Of a stretch of 26,303 nt of DNA, positions 1-6,637 are shown piece after piece. The position numbers and the translations under genes were made by a program. Source of the DNA: an uncultured Agathobacter sp. (GTDB lineage: Bacteria; Bacillota; Clostridia; Lachnospirales; Lachnospiraceae); assembly GCA_910587655.1 (NCBI GenBank), contig CAJUND010000039.1:1-26303 (forward strand), read 5' to 3'. The notes beneath the pieces are model-generated. The model was given only the letters and a program-made list of their open reading frames with translations, did no database searches and was not told the DNA's origin. Numbering within the stretch: the stretch's first letter is position 1; every line of letters starts with the position of its first letter.

Positions 1-769
1 TCCCCGTCTGTAACATACGAACGACCATTTCTTTTCTTTCTTCTTTTCTGCCTTCTTTTCTTCCCTCTTTTATCCCTTCCTGCATTGACTTGTATCTCAT
101 TTCTTCCAGCACACGGCTCATGGTTACCACTCCCTCCTTACTTTCCTTAAAATATCTCACCCTGTCCGCCAGCACTCCGTAATACATTTCATCCGGGTCT
201 GTGCAGGCGAAGTCATGCATCAGCCTTCCAATCGGTGTTTCCCCTCTGTACGCCCCGTTCACATACAGAATATGTGAACCGTCCCCGAATTTTTCTCCCG
301 TATCCAGCATACAGCGTTCAATCCGGTAAAATGGTTTTCCGCGTCCTATTACGTCATTTTCCGTAATGAATATCACCCAGGTTTCCGGAAGGACATCAAA
401 TTCCTCACCCTTTTTCAGGAGGTTCACATCCATCATGCTGGAATTGTAACGTGCGCGTTTCCTCCCCGCCCCCTTATCCGAACGCTGGATTTCCACGTTG
501 ATTTTTCTTCCGCTGCTGTCCGTTGCCAGTATGTCCAGTCGCACCGAACGGTTCAGCAGGTTTTCCACAAATACCTGCGTGCGGACTTTTCGCACCTTCA
601 GACCAGGGATATCCATTACAATTCCCAAAACCAGTTCCATGGACTTTGTATCCCCTTCAAAGCATTTCGTCATAAACTCATCATCCATCAGGCTGAATCC
701 CTTTATCCTTTCCAAATCCTCCTGATGGCGTCTGTCATCCCGGTCTGTTACAGATTCCATGTTCCCCAT
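1..769 (-). CDS. Rpn family PD-(D/E)XK nuclease / putative transposase, copy 1 (3' end cut by window edge)
   Basis: This reading frame stays open to the left edge of the window. It is nearly identical to the complete copy at 2456-3283, so it is the same gene duplicated. Rpn-type proteins are nucleases tied to RecA-independent recombination and, in some cases, phage defence. The PD-(D/E)XK signature is visible: an Asp in the strand VRLDILATD and the E-x-Q pair in NVEIQRSD. ATG at 769 is preferred because AGAAAGGAAAG lies just upstream; an in-frame GTG at 814 is possible but lacks a ribosome site. The C-terminal coil is longer than in the other copies (IKEGRKEGRKEERKE). An internal AAGGAGGGAG followed by ATG at 121 could start a small C-terminal protein. 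The family call is firm, the function inferred. Confidence 0.85.
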   Translation of the reverse strand, partial: MGNMESVTDRDDRRHQEDLERIKGFSLMDDEFMTKCFEGDTKSMELVLGIVMDIPGLKVRKVRTQVFVENLLNRSVRLDILATDSSGRKINVEIQRSDKGAGRKRARYNSSMMDVNLLKKGEEFDVLPETWVIFITENDVIGRGKPFYRIERCMLDTGEKFGDGSHILYVNGAYRGETPIGRLMHDFACTDPDEMYYGVLADRVRYFKESKEGVVTMSRVLEEMRYKSMQEGIKEGRKEGRKEERKEMVVRMLQTG

Positions 770-784
770 ATTTTCTTTCCTTTC

Positions 785-1029
785 TTTAGTATAAACACTT
801 TCGGCGCAGGGCACAACACTTTTCTTGGCAAATCGTCCTGTAAAATATTTGTAATCATTTTCCTGGAAAAATTTATGCGTTCTGTCCCGCCTGCCGGCAA
901 TGCAAACGGGCATACCGCATAATTAAGAATTAAATTCATCCGTTTTTTCTAATACAGACGGGACTGTCTGAAGAAAATCTTCATATCCAGCCCCGGGGTA
1001 CAGCGGATAAGATGGTTCCCGTCCAGCTT
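785..1029. repeat. Leader plus sugar-transferase tail repeat, copy A
   Basis: This block lies between the first Rpn gene and the small C-terminal gene and contains no gene of its own. Its left half matches the leaders at 2214-2360 and 3299-3440. Its right half (about 930-1029) is a degenerate copy of the last ~100 bp of the sugar-transferase gene at 3443-3544. Read on the minus strand it encodes KLDGNHLI then GLDMKIFFR before stopping; the intact gene has KLDRYYIT then GLDMKILFR. The Rpn stop codon abuts the AAGCTGGAC of this fragment. Confidence 0.85.
788..816 (-). promoter_or_regulatory. Candidate sigma-A promoter of Rpn copy 1
   Basis: On the minus strand TTGTGC (811-816) and TATACT (788-793) are spaced by 17 nt. 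The -10 is good and the -35 weak. The start codon at 769 would follow a leader of only about 12 nt. The same arrangement recurs before the two other long genes of the array, which is the best support for it. Confidence 0.45.
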
Positions 1030-1208
1030 TATACCTTCTGTACCCCGGCAAGCTCCTCAACTTCCTCCACTTCAAGCCCGGAGTATTCCGCAATCTCCCC
1101 AACTGTCAGTTTCCCCGTCTGTAACATACGAACGACCATTTCTTTTCTTCCCTCTTTTATCCCTTCCTGCATTGACTTGTATCTCATCTCTTCCATCACA
1201 CGGCTCAT
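1029..1208 (-). CDS. Free-standing 59-aa C-terminal Rpn fragment (possible RpnS-like small protein)
   Basis: The product equals only the last ~59 residues of the Rpn proteins in this window (MSRVMEEMRYKSMQEG to ELAGVQKV) and has no nuclease domain. It has a charged coil followed by a small helical domain (LTVGEIAEYSGLEVEEVEEL). ATG at 1208 is chosen because GAGAGGGAG lies 8 nt upstream. This is the same internal ribosome site and start seen inside the full-length genes. The 5' leader has been joined directly to this internal start, removing the N-terminal part. In its leader a deletion between two ACACTT repeats has removed the -35 element, so it probably depends on read-through from the nuclease gene ending about 50 bp upstream. 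It could be mere decay debris, but its frame, start and ribosome site are intact. Confidence 0.6.
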   Translation of the reverse strand: MSRVMEEMRYKSMQEGIKEGRKEMVVRMLQTGKLTVGEIAEYSGLEVEEVEELAGVQKV

Positions 1209-1259
1209 GGTCACCACTCCCTCTCTTTCTTTAGAATAAACACTTTTCTTGGCATTGCT

Positions 1260-2198
1260 TTATACAAGCTGTTTTCCATACTGCTTTAAATATACTCCTG
1301 CTTCTTCCGCAGACAGTCCAATTTTTTCCTGCAGCCTTTCCAGGATTGTATTGTCATCAAGTCCATCCTCCTGCCCAAGCTCCACAATCATCTGTGCCTG
1401 TCCCTGAGTCATTCCACAGCGTATTAATCTTTCCGATTCTGTCTCAATAATGGTTCCGCCCATAATATTCACCAGCCTTTCCTCATTTTTATTTCCATTT
1501 GCAATATGCGTTATAATCGTGTTTACAAATCCCTTCAGGTCTATCAGCTCATCATCTGATAATTCCTCCGCCTGATGCAGGCGCACCATTTCATCCCTGA
1601 AATATGCCAGTTCCTCAATTACATTTTCGATATAACCTTCCGATGCAATTTCTTTTTCATATCTTGCAATATAAAACGGTATATAAGGAAACAGCCTTTT
1701 TTCAATAATCTCTTCCTTAGTAAAATCTTCCAGAATTACATTGTCCGATTTATAATCTATTGTCCGCCCATCTGGAAATGAAAAGGTAATTATTGTTGTT
1801 TTAGGCGTTCGTTCTGTTCTTTTAACATAAATTACTGAAAATTCCGGCATTGGTATGACAACATGCCCAATATCCCATGCTGCAAACTGTCTGGCAATGA
1901 TAAAAGAGTATTCCGCCATTCGGATTGCCATAGAACCATCATCATAACTCTGGCATTCTAAAAGATAAATTTCACTTCCTATTTTGATCAGAAAATCTGA
2001 AACCCGCTCTTCTATTGCCTCGCTGCCATCTGCCGTTTCGTTTTCTGTCAGGTAACCCTCCGATGGTAAAATCTCTACTTTTGCATCCTTTGAATAATTC
2101 CTGACAAAAATATCATTGATGACAGAAACAAACAATCTCTTGTGCTTCATCTTCATTGTCTTAAATACATTATCATAATCCGATGTCTTTTTTTGCAT
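1260..2198 (-). CDS. PD-(D/E)XK nuclease-like protein, ~312 aa, second type in the array
   Basis: This protein differs in sequence from the Rpn copies on either side but has the same style of core: SDFLIKIGSEIYLLECQS gives Asp68 and Glu81-x-Gln83 in a beta-hairpin, as in PD-(D/E)XK nucleases. The N-terminal part (VFKTMKMKHKRLFVSVIN) and the C-terminal helical tail (GLDDNTILERLQEKIGLS) suggest a family of Rpn-like proteins common in gut Clostridia. ATG at 2198 is preferred to an upstream GTG at 2243 because AAGGAAGGAAG sits just before it. It shares its promoter leader with the Rpn genes and is followed about 50 bp later by the small C-terminal Rpn gene, so the two may be co-expressed. Nuclease activity is inferred. 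Confidence 0.65.
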   Translation of the reverse strand: MQKKTSDYDNVFKTMKMKHKRLFVSVINDIFVRNYSKDAKVEILPSEGYLTENETADGSEAIEERVSDFLIKIGSEIYLLECQSYDDGSMAIRMAEYSFIIARQFAAWDIGHVVIPMPEFSVIYVKRTERTPKTTIITFSFPDGRTIDYKSDNVILEDFTKEEIIEKRLFPYIPFYIARYEKEIASEGYIENVIEELAYFRDEMVRLHQAEELSDDELIDLKGFVNTIITHIANGNKNEERLVNIMGGTIIETESERLIRCGMTQGQAQMIVELGQEDGLDDNTILERLQEKIGLSAEEAGVYLKQYGKQLV

Positions 2199-2213
2199 AC
2201 AAATCTTCCTTCC

Positions 2214-2456
2214 TTTAGTATAAACACATTCAGTGCAGGGCACAACACTTTTCTTGGCAAATCGCCCTGTAAAATATTTGTAATCATTTTCCTGGAAAAA
2301 TTTATGTGGTTATACTCCGCCTGCCGGCAATACAGACGGGCATACCGCATAATTAAGAATTAAATTCATCCATTTTTTCTACAGACAAGACTATCTGGAT
2401 AAAATCTTCATATCCAGCCCCGGGTTACAGCGGATAAGATGGTTCCCGTCCAGCTT
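2214..2456. repeat. Leader plus sugar-transferase tail repeat, copy B
   Basis: This is the second copy of the leader/tail block, between the 312-aa nuclease gene and Rpn copy 2. The tail part (about 2355-2456) is closer to copy A than to the real gene end at 3443-3544. A and B share CGGATAAGATGGTTCCCG where the real gene differs. Copies A and B therefore probably descend from one captured tail rather than from two separate duplications of the present gene. Confidence 0.85.
2217..2245 (-). promoter_or_regulatory. Candidate sigma-A promoter of the 312-aa nuclease gene
   Basis: TTGTGC (2240-2245) and TATACT (2217-2222) are separated by 17 nt on the minus strand. The spacer has base changes relative to the two sister leaders, but spacing and both hexamers are kept. 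Transcription would start close to the ribosome site of the gene beginning at 2198. Confidence 0.45.
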
Positions 2457-3283
2457 TATACCTTCTGTACCCCGGCAAGCTCCTCAACTTCCTCCACTTC
2501 AAGCCCGGAGTATTCCGCAATCTCCCCAACTGTCAGTTTCCCCGTCTGTAACATACGAACGACCATTTCTTTTCTTTCTTCTTTTCTGCCTTCCTGCATT
2601 GACTTGTATCTCATTTCTTCCAGCACACGGCTCATGGTTACCACTCCCTCCTTACTTTCCTTAAAATATCTCACCCTGTCCGCCAGCACTCCGTAATACA
2701 TTTCATCCGGGTCTGTGCAGGCGAAGTCATGCATCAGCCTTCCAATCGGTGTTTCCCCTCTGTACGCCCCGTTCACATACAGAATATGTGAACCGTCCCC
2801 GAATTTTTCTCCCGTATCCAGCATACAGCGTTCAATCCGGTAAAATGGTTTTCCGCGTCCTATTACGTCATTTTCCGTAATGAATATCACCCAGGTTTCC
2901 GGAAGGACATCAAATTCCTCACCCTTTTTCAGGAGGTTCACATCCATCATGCTGGAATTGTAACGTGCGCGTTTCCTCCCCGCCCCCTTATCCGAACGCT
3001 GGATTTCCACGTTGATTTTTCTTCCGCTGCTGTCCGTTGCCAGTATGTCCAGTCGCACCGAACGGTTCAGCAGGTTTTCCACAAATACCTGCGTGCGGAC
3101 TTTTCGCACCTTCAGGCCAGGGATATCCATTACAATTCCCAGAACCAGTTCCATGGACTTTGTGTCCCCTTCAAAGCATTTCGTCATAAACTCATCATCC
3201 ATCAGGCAGAATCCTTTTATCCTTTCTAAATCCTCCTGATGGTGTCTGTCATCCCGGTCTGTTACTGATTCCATGTTCCCCAT
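2456..3283 (-). CDS. Rpn family PD-(D/E)XK nuclease / putative transposase, copy 2 (complete, 275 aa)
   Basis: This is the complete copy of the gene cut off at the left edge. The core nuclease fold spans roughly residues 25-200, with Asp79 and Glu93-x-Gln95 as the likely metal-binding residues (family knowledge; positions read here). Residues 217-275 form a charged coil and a small helical domain. ATG at 3283 follows AGAAAGGAAAG; a GTG 45 nt upstream is also in frame. Met217 (position 2635) has its own near-perfect ribosome site, so a second product of about 59 aa may be made from this gene. The stop codon directly abuts a fragment of the sugar-transferase 3' end. It sits just downstream of the intact sugar-transferase gene, on the same strand, but with its own promoter. 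Confidence 0.85.
   Translation of the reverse strand: MGNMESVTDRDDRHHQEDLERIKGFCLMDDEFMTKCFEGDTKSMELVLGIVMDIPGLKVRKVRTQVFVENLLNRSVRLDILATDSSGRKINVEIQRSDKGAGRKRARYNSSMMDVNLLKKGEEFDVLPETWVIFITENDVIGRGKPFYRIERCMLDTGEKFGDGSHILYVNGAYRGETPIGRLMHDFACTDPDEMYYGVLADRVRYFKESKEGVVTMSRVLEEMRYKSMQEGRKEERKEMVVRMLQTGKLTVGEIAEYSGLEVEEVEELAGVQKV
2633..2653 (-). promoter_or_regulatory. Intragenic ribosome binding site and start codon inside Rpn copy 2
   Basis: On the minus strand AAGGAGGGAG (2644-2653) is followed after 8 nt by ATG (2633-2635), in frame with the host gene. It is stronger than the ribosome site of the gene itself. The same site occurs in copy 1 (start at 121), and a variant drives the free-standing small gene (start at 1208). 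The predicted product is the 59-residue C-terminal end. Confidence 0.6.
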
Positions 3284-3301
3284 ATTTTCTTTCCTTTCTC
3301 T

Positions 3302-3330
3302 AGTATAAACACTTTCGGCGCAGGGCACAA
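3302..3330 (-). promoter_or_regulatory. Candidate sigma-A promoter of Rpn copy 2
   Basis: TTGTGC (3325-3330) and TATACT (3302-3307) have a 17-nt spacer on the minus strand, identical in layout to the two sister leaders. Confidence 0.45.
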
Positions 3331-3398
3331 CACTTTTCTTGGCAAATCGCCCTGTAAAATATTTGTAATCATTCTTCTGGAAAATTTATGCGTTCTGT

Positions 3399-3423
3399 CC
3401 CGCCTGCCGGCAATACAGACGGG
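3399..3423 (-). terminator. Hairpin after the sugar-transferase gene, weak terminator candidate
   Basis: CCCGTCTG and CAGGCGGG can pair in an 8-bp stem with one G-U pair around a 9-nt loop, shortly after the sugar-transferase stop. No proper T-run follows, so termination may be weak. The stem is largely preserved in repeat copies A and B despite base changes, which hints at a role for the structure. Confidence 0.35.
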
Positions 3424-3442
3424 CATACCGCATGATTAAGAA

Positions 3443-4957
3443 TTACATCGATCCGTTTTTTTCTAATACAGCCGGAACTGTCCGGAACAAAATTTTCATG
3501 TCCAGCCCCAGGTTCCAGTGGGTAATATAGTACCGGTCCAGCTTCACCACCTGCTCAAACTCCGTAATATTGCTGCGTCCGCTTACCTGCCACATACCGG
3601 TTATGCCCGGTTTCACAGAAAGGCGCGCCCTGTGGTGCAGGTCGTATTTTACCCATTCATCCTCTGTCGGCGGGCGTGTTCCCACCAGGCTCATATCCCC
3701 TTTTAACACATTCCAGAACTGCGGAAACTCATCCAGCGACCAGTCACGCATCCAGTTTCCAAGTCCTTTTTTAATGGTGCCGTCTGCACGCTTCTTACAG
3801 CCGATAATGCGGGGGTCATAATCGAGTTTAAACATCATGCCGTCGCTGATACGGTTTTCTTTCATAAATTCAGCTTTACGTTCCTCCGCATCCATGTACA
3901 TGCTGCGGAACTTGTATATCTTAAATTTTTTCCCGTTTTTGCCAATCCTGGTCTGGGAAAAAATCACCGGTCCCGGCGACCGGATATAAATTGCAGGCGC
4001 AAGGAAAAGAAACAGAATCCCTGTCAGCAGACAGCCGACAATACCGCCAATTATATCAATCAGCCGCTTGAGGAAAAGTTCCATTCCGGATATTGTATTG
4101 ATGCTTGTCGTAAGCACGGTATACTTCCCCATTTTTTCAATAAACTGTTTCTGGTTTTTCAGTTCAAAACGTTCTGCCAGTTTGATATGTATTGTCATGC
4201 CCATCTCTGCCAGTTCATTTACAAGCACATCCCGGAGCGGATTCTTCACATGCAGGTCTATAAATACCTCATCCACCCATCCCCGGCAGATAAATTCCGT
4301 CAGCGTATTACGGCCTGCAACAACCGGGATTCCATGTATCCGGTCCCCGGTCTGCACCTGGTGCAGAATAATCTCTTCTGCGCCCAGGTTTCTCCCTGGC
4401 ACATTTTCTTCTTTGTCATCCAGATCCACCACTGCAATTCCGGTAACAGAAAACATATCATAACTGCGGCGGCTGATATCATACTCCACACGCTCCAGCT
4501 GCTCCAGGTCTGTAATAATCAGTAAGGATTTCTGCTGTCCCAGCTTCAGTTTGCGGAGTATATGCTGTTTCCAGAAACAGCGTACAATAAAACTGTCCGC
4601 AAAATACAGAAACGCCATCAGGAATAATGTAATTCTGGAAAAATCCCCTGCGTCCTTCACGGAAAACAGATACAGCACTGCAATCATGACAACAAGGCAG
4701 ACATGCCTGACGGCAGCCGTAAGCTCCTGCCTGGTGTTACGCTTTAAAACATTTTTCAGCGTTTCCAGTGCAAAAAGCATAACGATATCCACAAAAAACA
4801 GGACAATTGCCAGATTCGCATATATTAAATTGGAAAACATTTCTGTGCTTTTATGCCGGATGGCATATGCCAGAAAAAATGACACCTGCAGACAGATTAC
4901 GTCCAGTATCATAAAGTCCAGATGCTTCACCCAGCTGTTTTGGTTTTTCCGGTACAT
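3443..4957 (-). CDS. Polyprenyl-phosphate sugar phosphotransferase (exopolysaccharide/capsule initiating enzyme)
   Basis: This is an integral membrane enzyme that transfers a sugar-1-phosphate from a nucleotide sugar to undecaprenyl phosphate, the first step of a surface polysaccharide. The N-terminal third has several hydrophobic segments (for example FMILDVICLQVSFFLAYAI and ANLAIVLFFVDIVMLFAL). A central cytoplasmic Rossmann-like region follows. The C-terminal catalytic domain shows SPGPVIFSQTRIGKNGK, FKIYKFRSM, SLDEFPQFWNVLKGDMSLVG and the TRPP motif of the bacterial sugar transferase family. The start at 4957 is set by AAAGGAG 5 nt upstream; ATG at 4960 is equally in frame, and earlier in-frame starts lack a ribosome site. 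No polysaccharide gene cluster adjoins it here, so the sugar is unknown. Its 3' end has been copied into the Rpn array. Confidence 0.9.
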   Translation of the reverse strand: MYRKNQNSWVKHLDFMILDVICLQVSFFLAYAIRHKSTEMFSNLIYANLAIVLFFVDIVMLFALETLKNVLKRNTRQELTAAVRHVCLVVMIAVLYLFSVKDAGDFSRITLFLMAFLYFADSFIVRCFWKQHILRKLKLGQQKSLLIITDLEQLERVEYDISRRSYDMFSVTGIAVVDLDDKEENVPGRNLGAEEIILHQVQTGDRIHGIPVVAGRNTLTEFICRGWVDEVFIDLHVKNPLRDVLVNELAEMGMTIHIKLAERFELKNQKQFIEKMGKYTVLTTSINTISGMELFLKRLIDIIGGIVGCLLTGILFLFLAPAIYIRSPGPVIFSQTRIGKNGKKFKIYKFRSMYMDAEERKAEFMKENRISDGMMFKLDYDPRIIGCKKRADGTIKKGLGNWMRDWSLDEFPQFWNVLKGDMSLVGTRPPTEDEWVKYDLHHRARLSVKPGITGMWQVSGRSNITEFEQVVKLDRYYITHWNLGLDMKILFRTVPAVLEKNGSM

Positions 4958-5012
4958 CATTTCTCCTTTGTTTTTACAACATATAGTGCCAGACTTCGCT
5001 ATCTCCATATAT

Positions 5013-5041
5013 ATTGTACCAAAAATCGTCACTTATGTCTA
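5013..5041 (-). promoter_or_regulatory. Strong sigma-A promoter of the sugar transferase, inside an inverted repeat
   Basis: TAGACA (5036-5041) and TACAAT (5013-5018) are spaced by 17 nt, each one base from consensus. The promoter is framed by the 9-bp inverted repeat CCATATATA (5005-5013) and TATATATGG (5040-5048), which overlaps both hexamers and could be an operator. Confidence 0.65.
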
Positions 5042-5122
5042 TATATGGACAACGTTTCCCAGATTTCTCCATGTCCTTTGCATTCAGCCGTGATTACAGG
5101 AACACTGCTCACCGCGCAATCC

Positions 5123-5157
5123 AAAAAGCACCCGGAAACACTGATGTTTTTCCGGGT
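5123..5157 (-). terminator. Rho-independent terminator of gdhA
   Basis: On the minus strand ACCCGGAAA and TTTCCGGGT form a 9-bp GC-rich stem with a 10-nt loop, followed by GCTTTTTGG. It lies 20 nt after the gdhA stop and upstream of the sugar-transferase promoter, so it separates the two units. Confidence 0.85.
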
Positions 5158-5176
5158 ACTTAATAAGAACTGCCAA

Positions 5177-6511
5177 CTAGCAGACGCCTTGTGCAATCAT
5201 TGCATTTACAACTTTTTCAAAACCTGCAATATTGGCGCCGGCAACATAGTCGCCCTCTTTGCCGTAACGCTTTGCAGCCTCGTCAATATTATGGTAAATA
5301 TTTACCATGATATTCTGCAGCTTGGAATCAACCTCCTCAAATGTCCAGCTCAGCCGTTCTGAATTCTGTGACATCTCCAGTGCGGATGTTGCAACACCGC
5401 CTGCGTTTGCAGCCTTGCCGCCGACAAACCATACTCCGTTCTCCTGAAGATACTTTGTGGCATCCAGTGTGGTAGGCATGTTTGCACCTTCACATACAGC
5501 CTTGCATCCGTTTGCAACAAGCTGTTTTGCATCATCAATCAGAAGCTCGTTCTGCGTTGCGCAAGGAAGGGCAATATCACACTTAATCTGCCATACGCCG
5601 CGGCCCTCATGATACTCTGCGCTCTTTCTTGCAGCAGCATACTCGGTCAGGCGCGCACGCTTCACTTCCTTTACTTCCTTTAAAAGCTCTACATCAATTC
5701 CTTCCGGATCATAAATCCATCCGGTGGAATCAGAACAGGTGACACATTTTGCTCCCATCTGGTGTGCCTTCTGGATTGCATAAATCGCAACGTTTCCTGC
5801 CCCGGATACACAGATGGTCTTTCCTTCCATGGACTCTCCATGGCATTTCACCAGTTCCTGTGTCAGATACAGAAGTCCGTAGCCTGTAGCTTCTGTACGG
5901 GCAAGGGAACCGCCGTAGGTTAATCCCTTTCCGGTAAGAACACCCTCAAATGTGCCGCGGATTTTCTTGTACTGTCCGAACATGTAACCGATTTCCCTTG
6001 CACCGGTTCCGATATCACCTGCCGGCACATCAATGTCAGCACCGATATACTTGCACAGTTCTGTCATAAAACTCTGGCAGAATGCCATAATCTCGCGGTC
6101 TGACTTGCCCTTCGGGTCAAAGTCCGAACCACCCTTGCCGCCGCCGATTGGCAGTCCGGTTAAGGAATTTTTGAAAATCTGCTCGAATCCCAGGAATTTG
6201 ATAATTCCAAGATTTACGGAAGGATGTAATCTTAATCCCCCCTTGTAAGGTCCGATTGCATTGTTAAACTGTACACGGAAGCCCCTGTTCACCTGAACCT
6301 GTCCCTTGTCATCCACCCACGGAACACGGAACATAAACTGACGGTCCGGCTCAGTAATCCTCTCTAAAACAGCTTCCTTTCTATATAACTCCTCGTTCGC
6401 ATCGATAACCGGACGCAAAGACTCCAGAACTTCCTCTGCCGCCTGTAAAAACTCCGGCTCTGATGCATTTTTCTTTTTTAAAGTTTCAAGTACTTCATCA
6501 ACATAACCCAT
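5177..6511 (-). CDS. gdhA: Glutamate dehydrogenase, hexameric, probably NADP-dependent (444 aa)
   Basis: This cytoplasmic enzyme interconverts 2-oxoglutarate plus ammonia and glutamate, linking nitrogen assimilation to central metabolism. Length and sequence fit the 445-450 aa bacterial hexameric class. Substrate and catalytic residues can be read: Lys90 in GPYKGGLR, Lys114, the catalytic Lys126 in PIGGGKGGSDFDP, and Asp166 in PAGDIGTGAREIG. The nucleotide fold has SGAGNVA. The following CSDSTGWIYD resembles NADP-type enzymes, which suggests an NADPH-linked biosynthetic role (inference). ATG at 6511 follows AAAGGAGATGTGAGTC. It is a single-gene unit with its own promoter and terminator. Confidence 0.96.
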   Translation of the reverse strand: MGYVDEVLETLKKKNASEPEFLQAAEEVLESLRPVIDANEELYRKEAVLERITEPDRQFMFRVPWVDDKGQVQVNRGFRVQFNNAIGPYKGGLRLHPSVNLGIIKFLGFEQIFKNSLTGLPIGGGKGGSDFDPKGKSDREIMAFCQSFMTELCKYIGADIDVPAGDIGTGAREIGYMFGQYKKIRGTFEGVLTGKGLTYGGSLARTEATGYGLLYLTQELVKCHGESMEGKTICVSGAGNVAIYAIQKAHQMGAKCVTCSDSTGWIYDPEGIDVELLKEVKEVKRARLTEYAAARKSAEYHEGRGVWQIKCDIALPCATQNELLIDDAKQLVANGCKAVCEGANMPTTLDATKYLQENGVWFVGGKAANAGGVATSALEMSQNSERLSWTFEEVDSKLQNIMVNIYHNIDEAAKRYGKEGDYVAGANIAGFEKVVNAMIAQGVC

Positions 6512-6557
6512 GACTCACATCTCCTTTTGTTTTTTGCCGGCATACACCAGCGATATT

Positions 6558-6586
6558 ATTTTAATAAAAAATGAAGGATTCTGCAA
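6558..6586 (-). promoter_or_regulatory. Candidate gdhA promoter
   Basis: TTGCAG (6581-6586) and TAAAAT (6558-6563) are spaced by 17 nt on the minus strand. The -35 element lies inside one arm of the 38-bp palindrome that ends the fab operon, so the two signals share bases. Confidence 0.5.
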
Positions 6587-6615
6587 TAGAAATTTCAAAA
6601 TTTCTATTGCAGAAT
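6566..6615 (-). terminator. 38-bp perfect palindrome ending the fatty acid operon
   Basis: Two perfect 18-nt arms (6578-6595 and 6598-6615; ATTCTGCAATAGAAATTT and its complement) are separated by 2 nt. A T6 run begins 6 nt past the stem on the minus strand. It lies shortly after the fabT stop and before gdhA, so it is a plausible terminator for the fab operon. The long perfect symmetry is greater than termination needs and could also bind a regulator. Confidence 0.65.
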
Positions 6616-6637
6616 TCCATTCAGCGTTCCAGATATC

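Larger units (their letters stand above)
3299..3544. repeat. Leader plus genuine sugar-transferase 3' end, copy C
   Basis: This is the reference copy of the repeated block: the real end of the sugar-transferase coding region (3443-3544) followed by the intergenic leader that drives Rpn copy 2. The leader part is highly similar to copies A and B. The coding part is clearly diverged from them. Confidence 0.85.

Noticed and set aside
498..725. Plus-strand 75-codon frame, repeated at 3012-3239
   Set aside because: It is found twice only because the Rpn gene on the other strand is duplicated; no ribosome site.
748..939. Short minus-strand frame in leader A (and its counterpart at 2153-2350)
   Set aside because: It runs through the promoter leader in a different frame from the nuclease gene and has no ribosome site; it recurs because the leader is repeated.
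785..3544. Classical insertion sequence with terminal inverted repeats and target duplication
   Set aside because: The repeats are direct, not inverted, no target duplication is visible, and the proteins are PD-(D/E)XK nucleases rather than DDE transposases.
5005..5048. Invertible promoter
   Set aside because: The inverted repeat is only 9 bp of simple ATAT-rich sequence and no recombinase gene is nearby, so an operator is the more economical reading.
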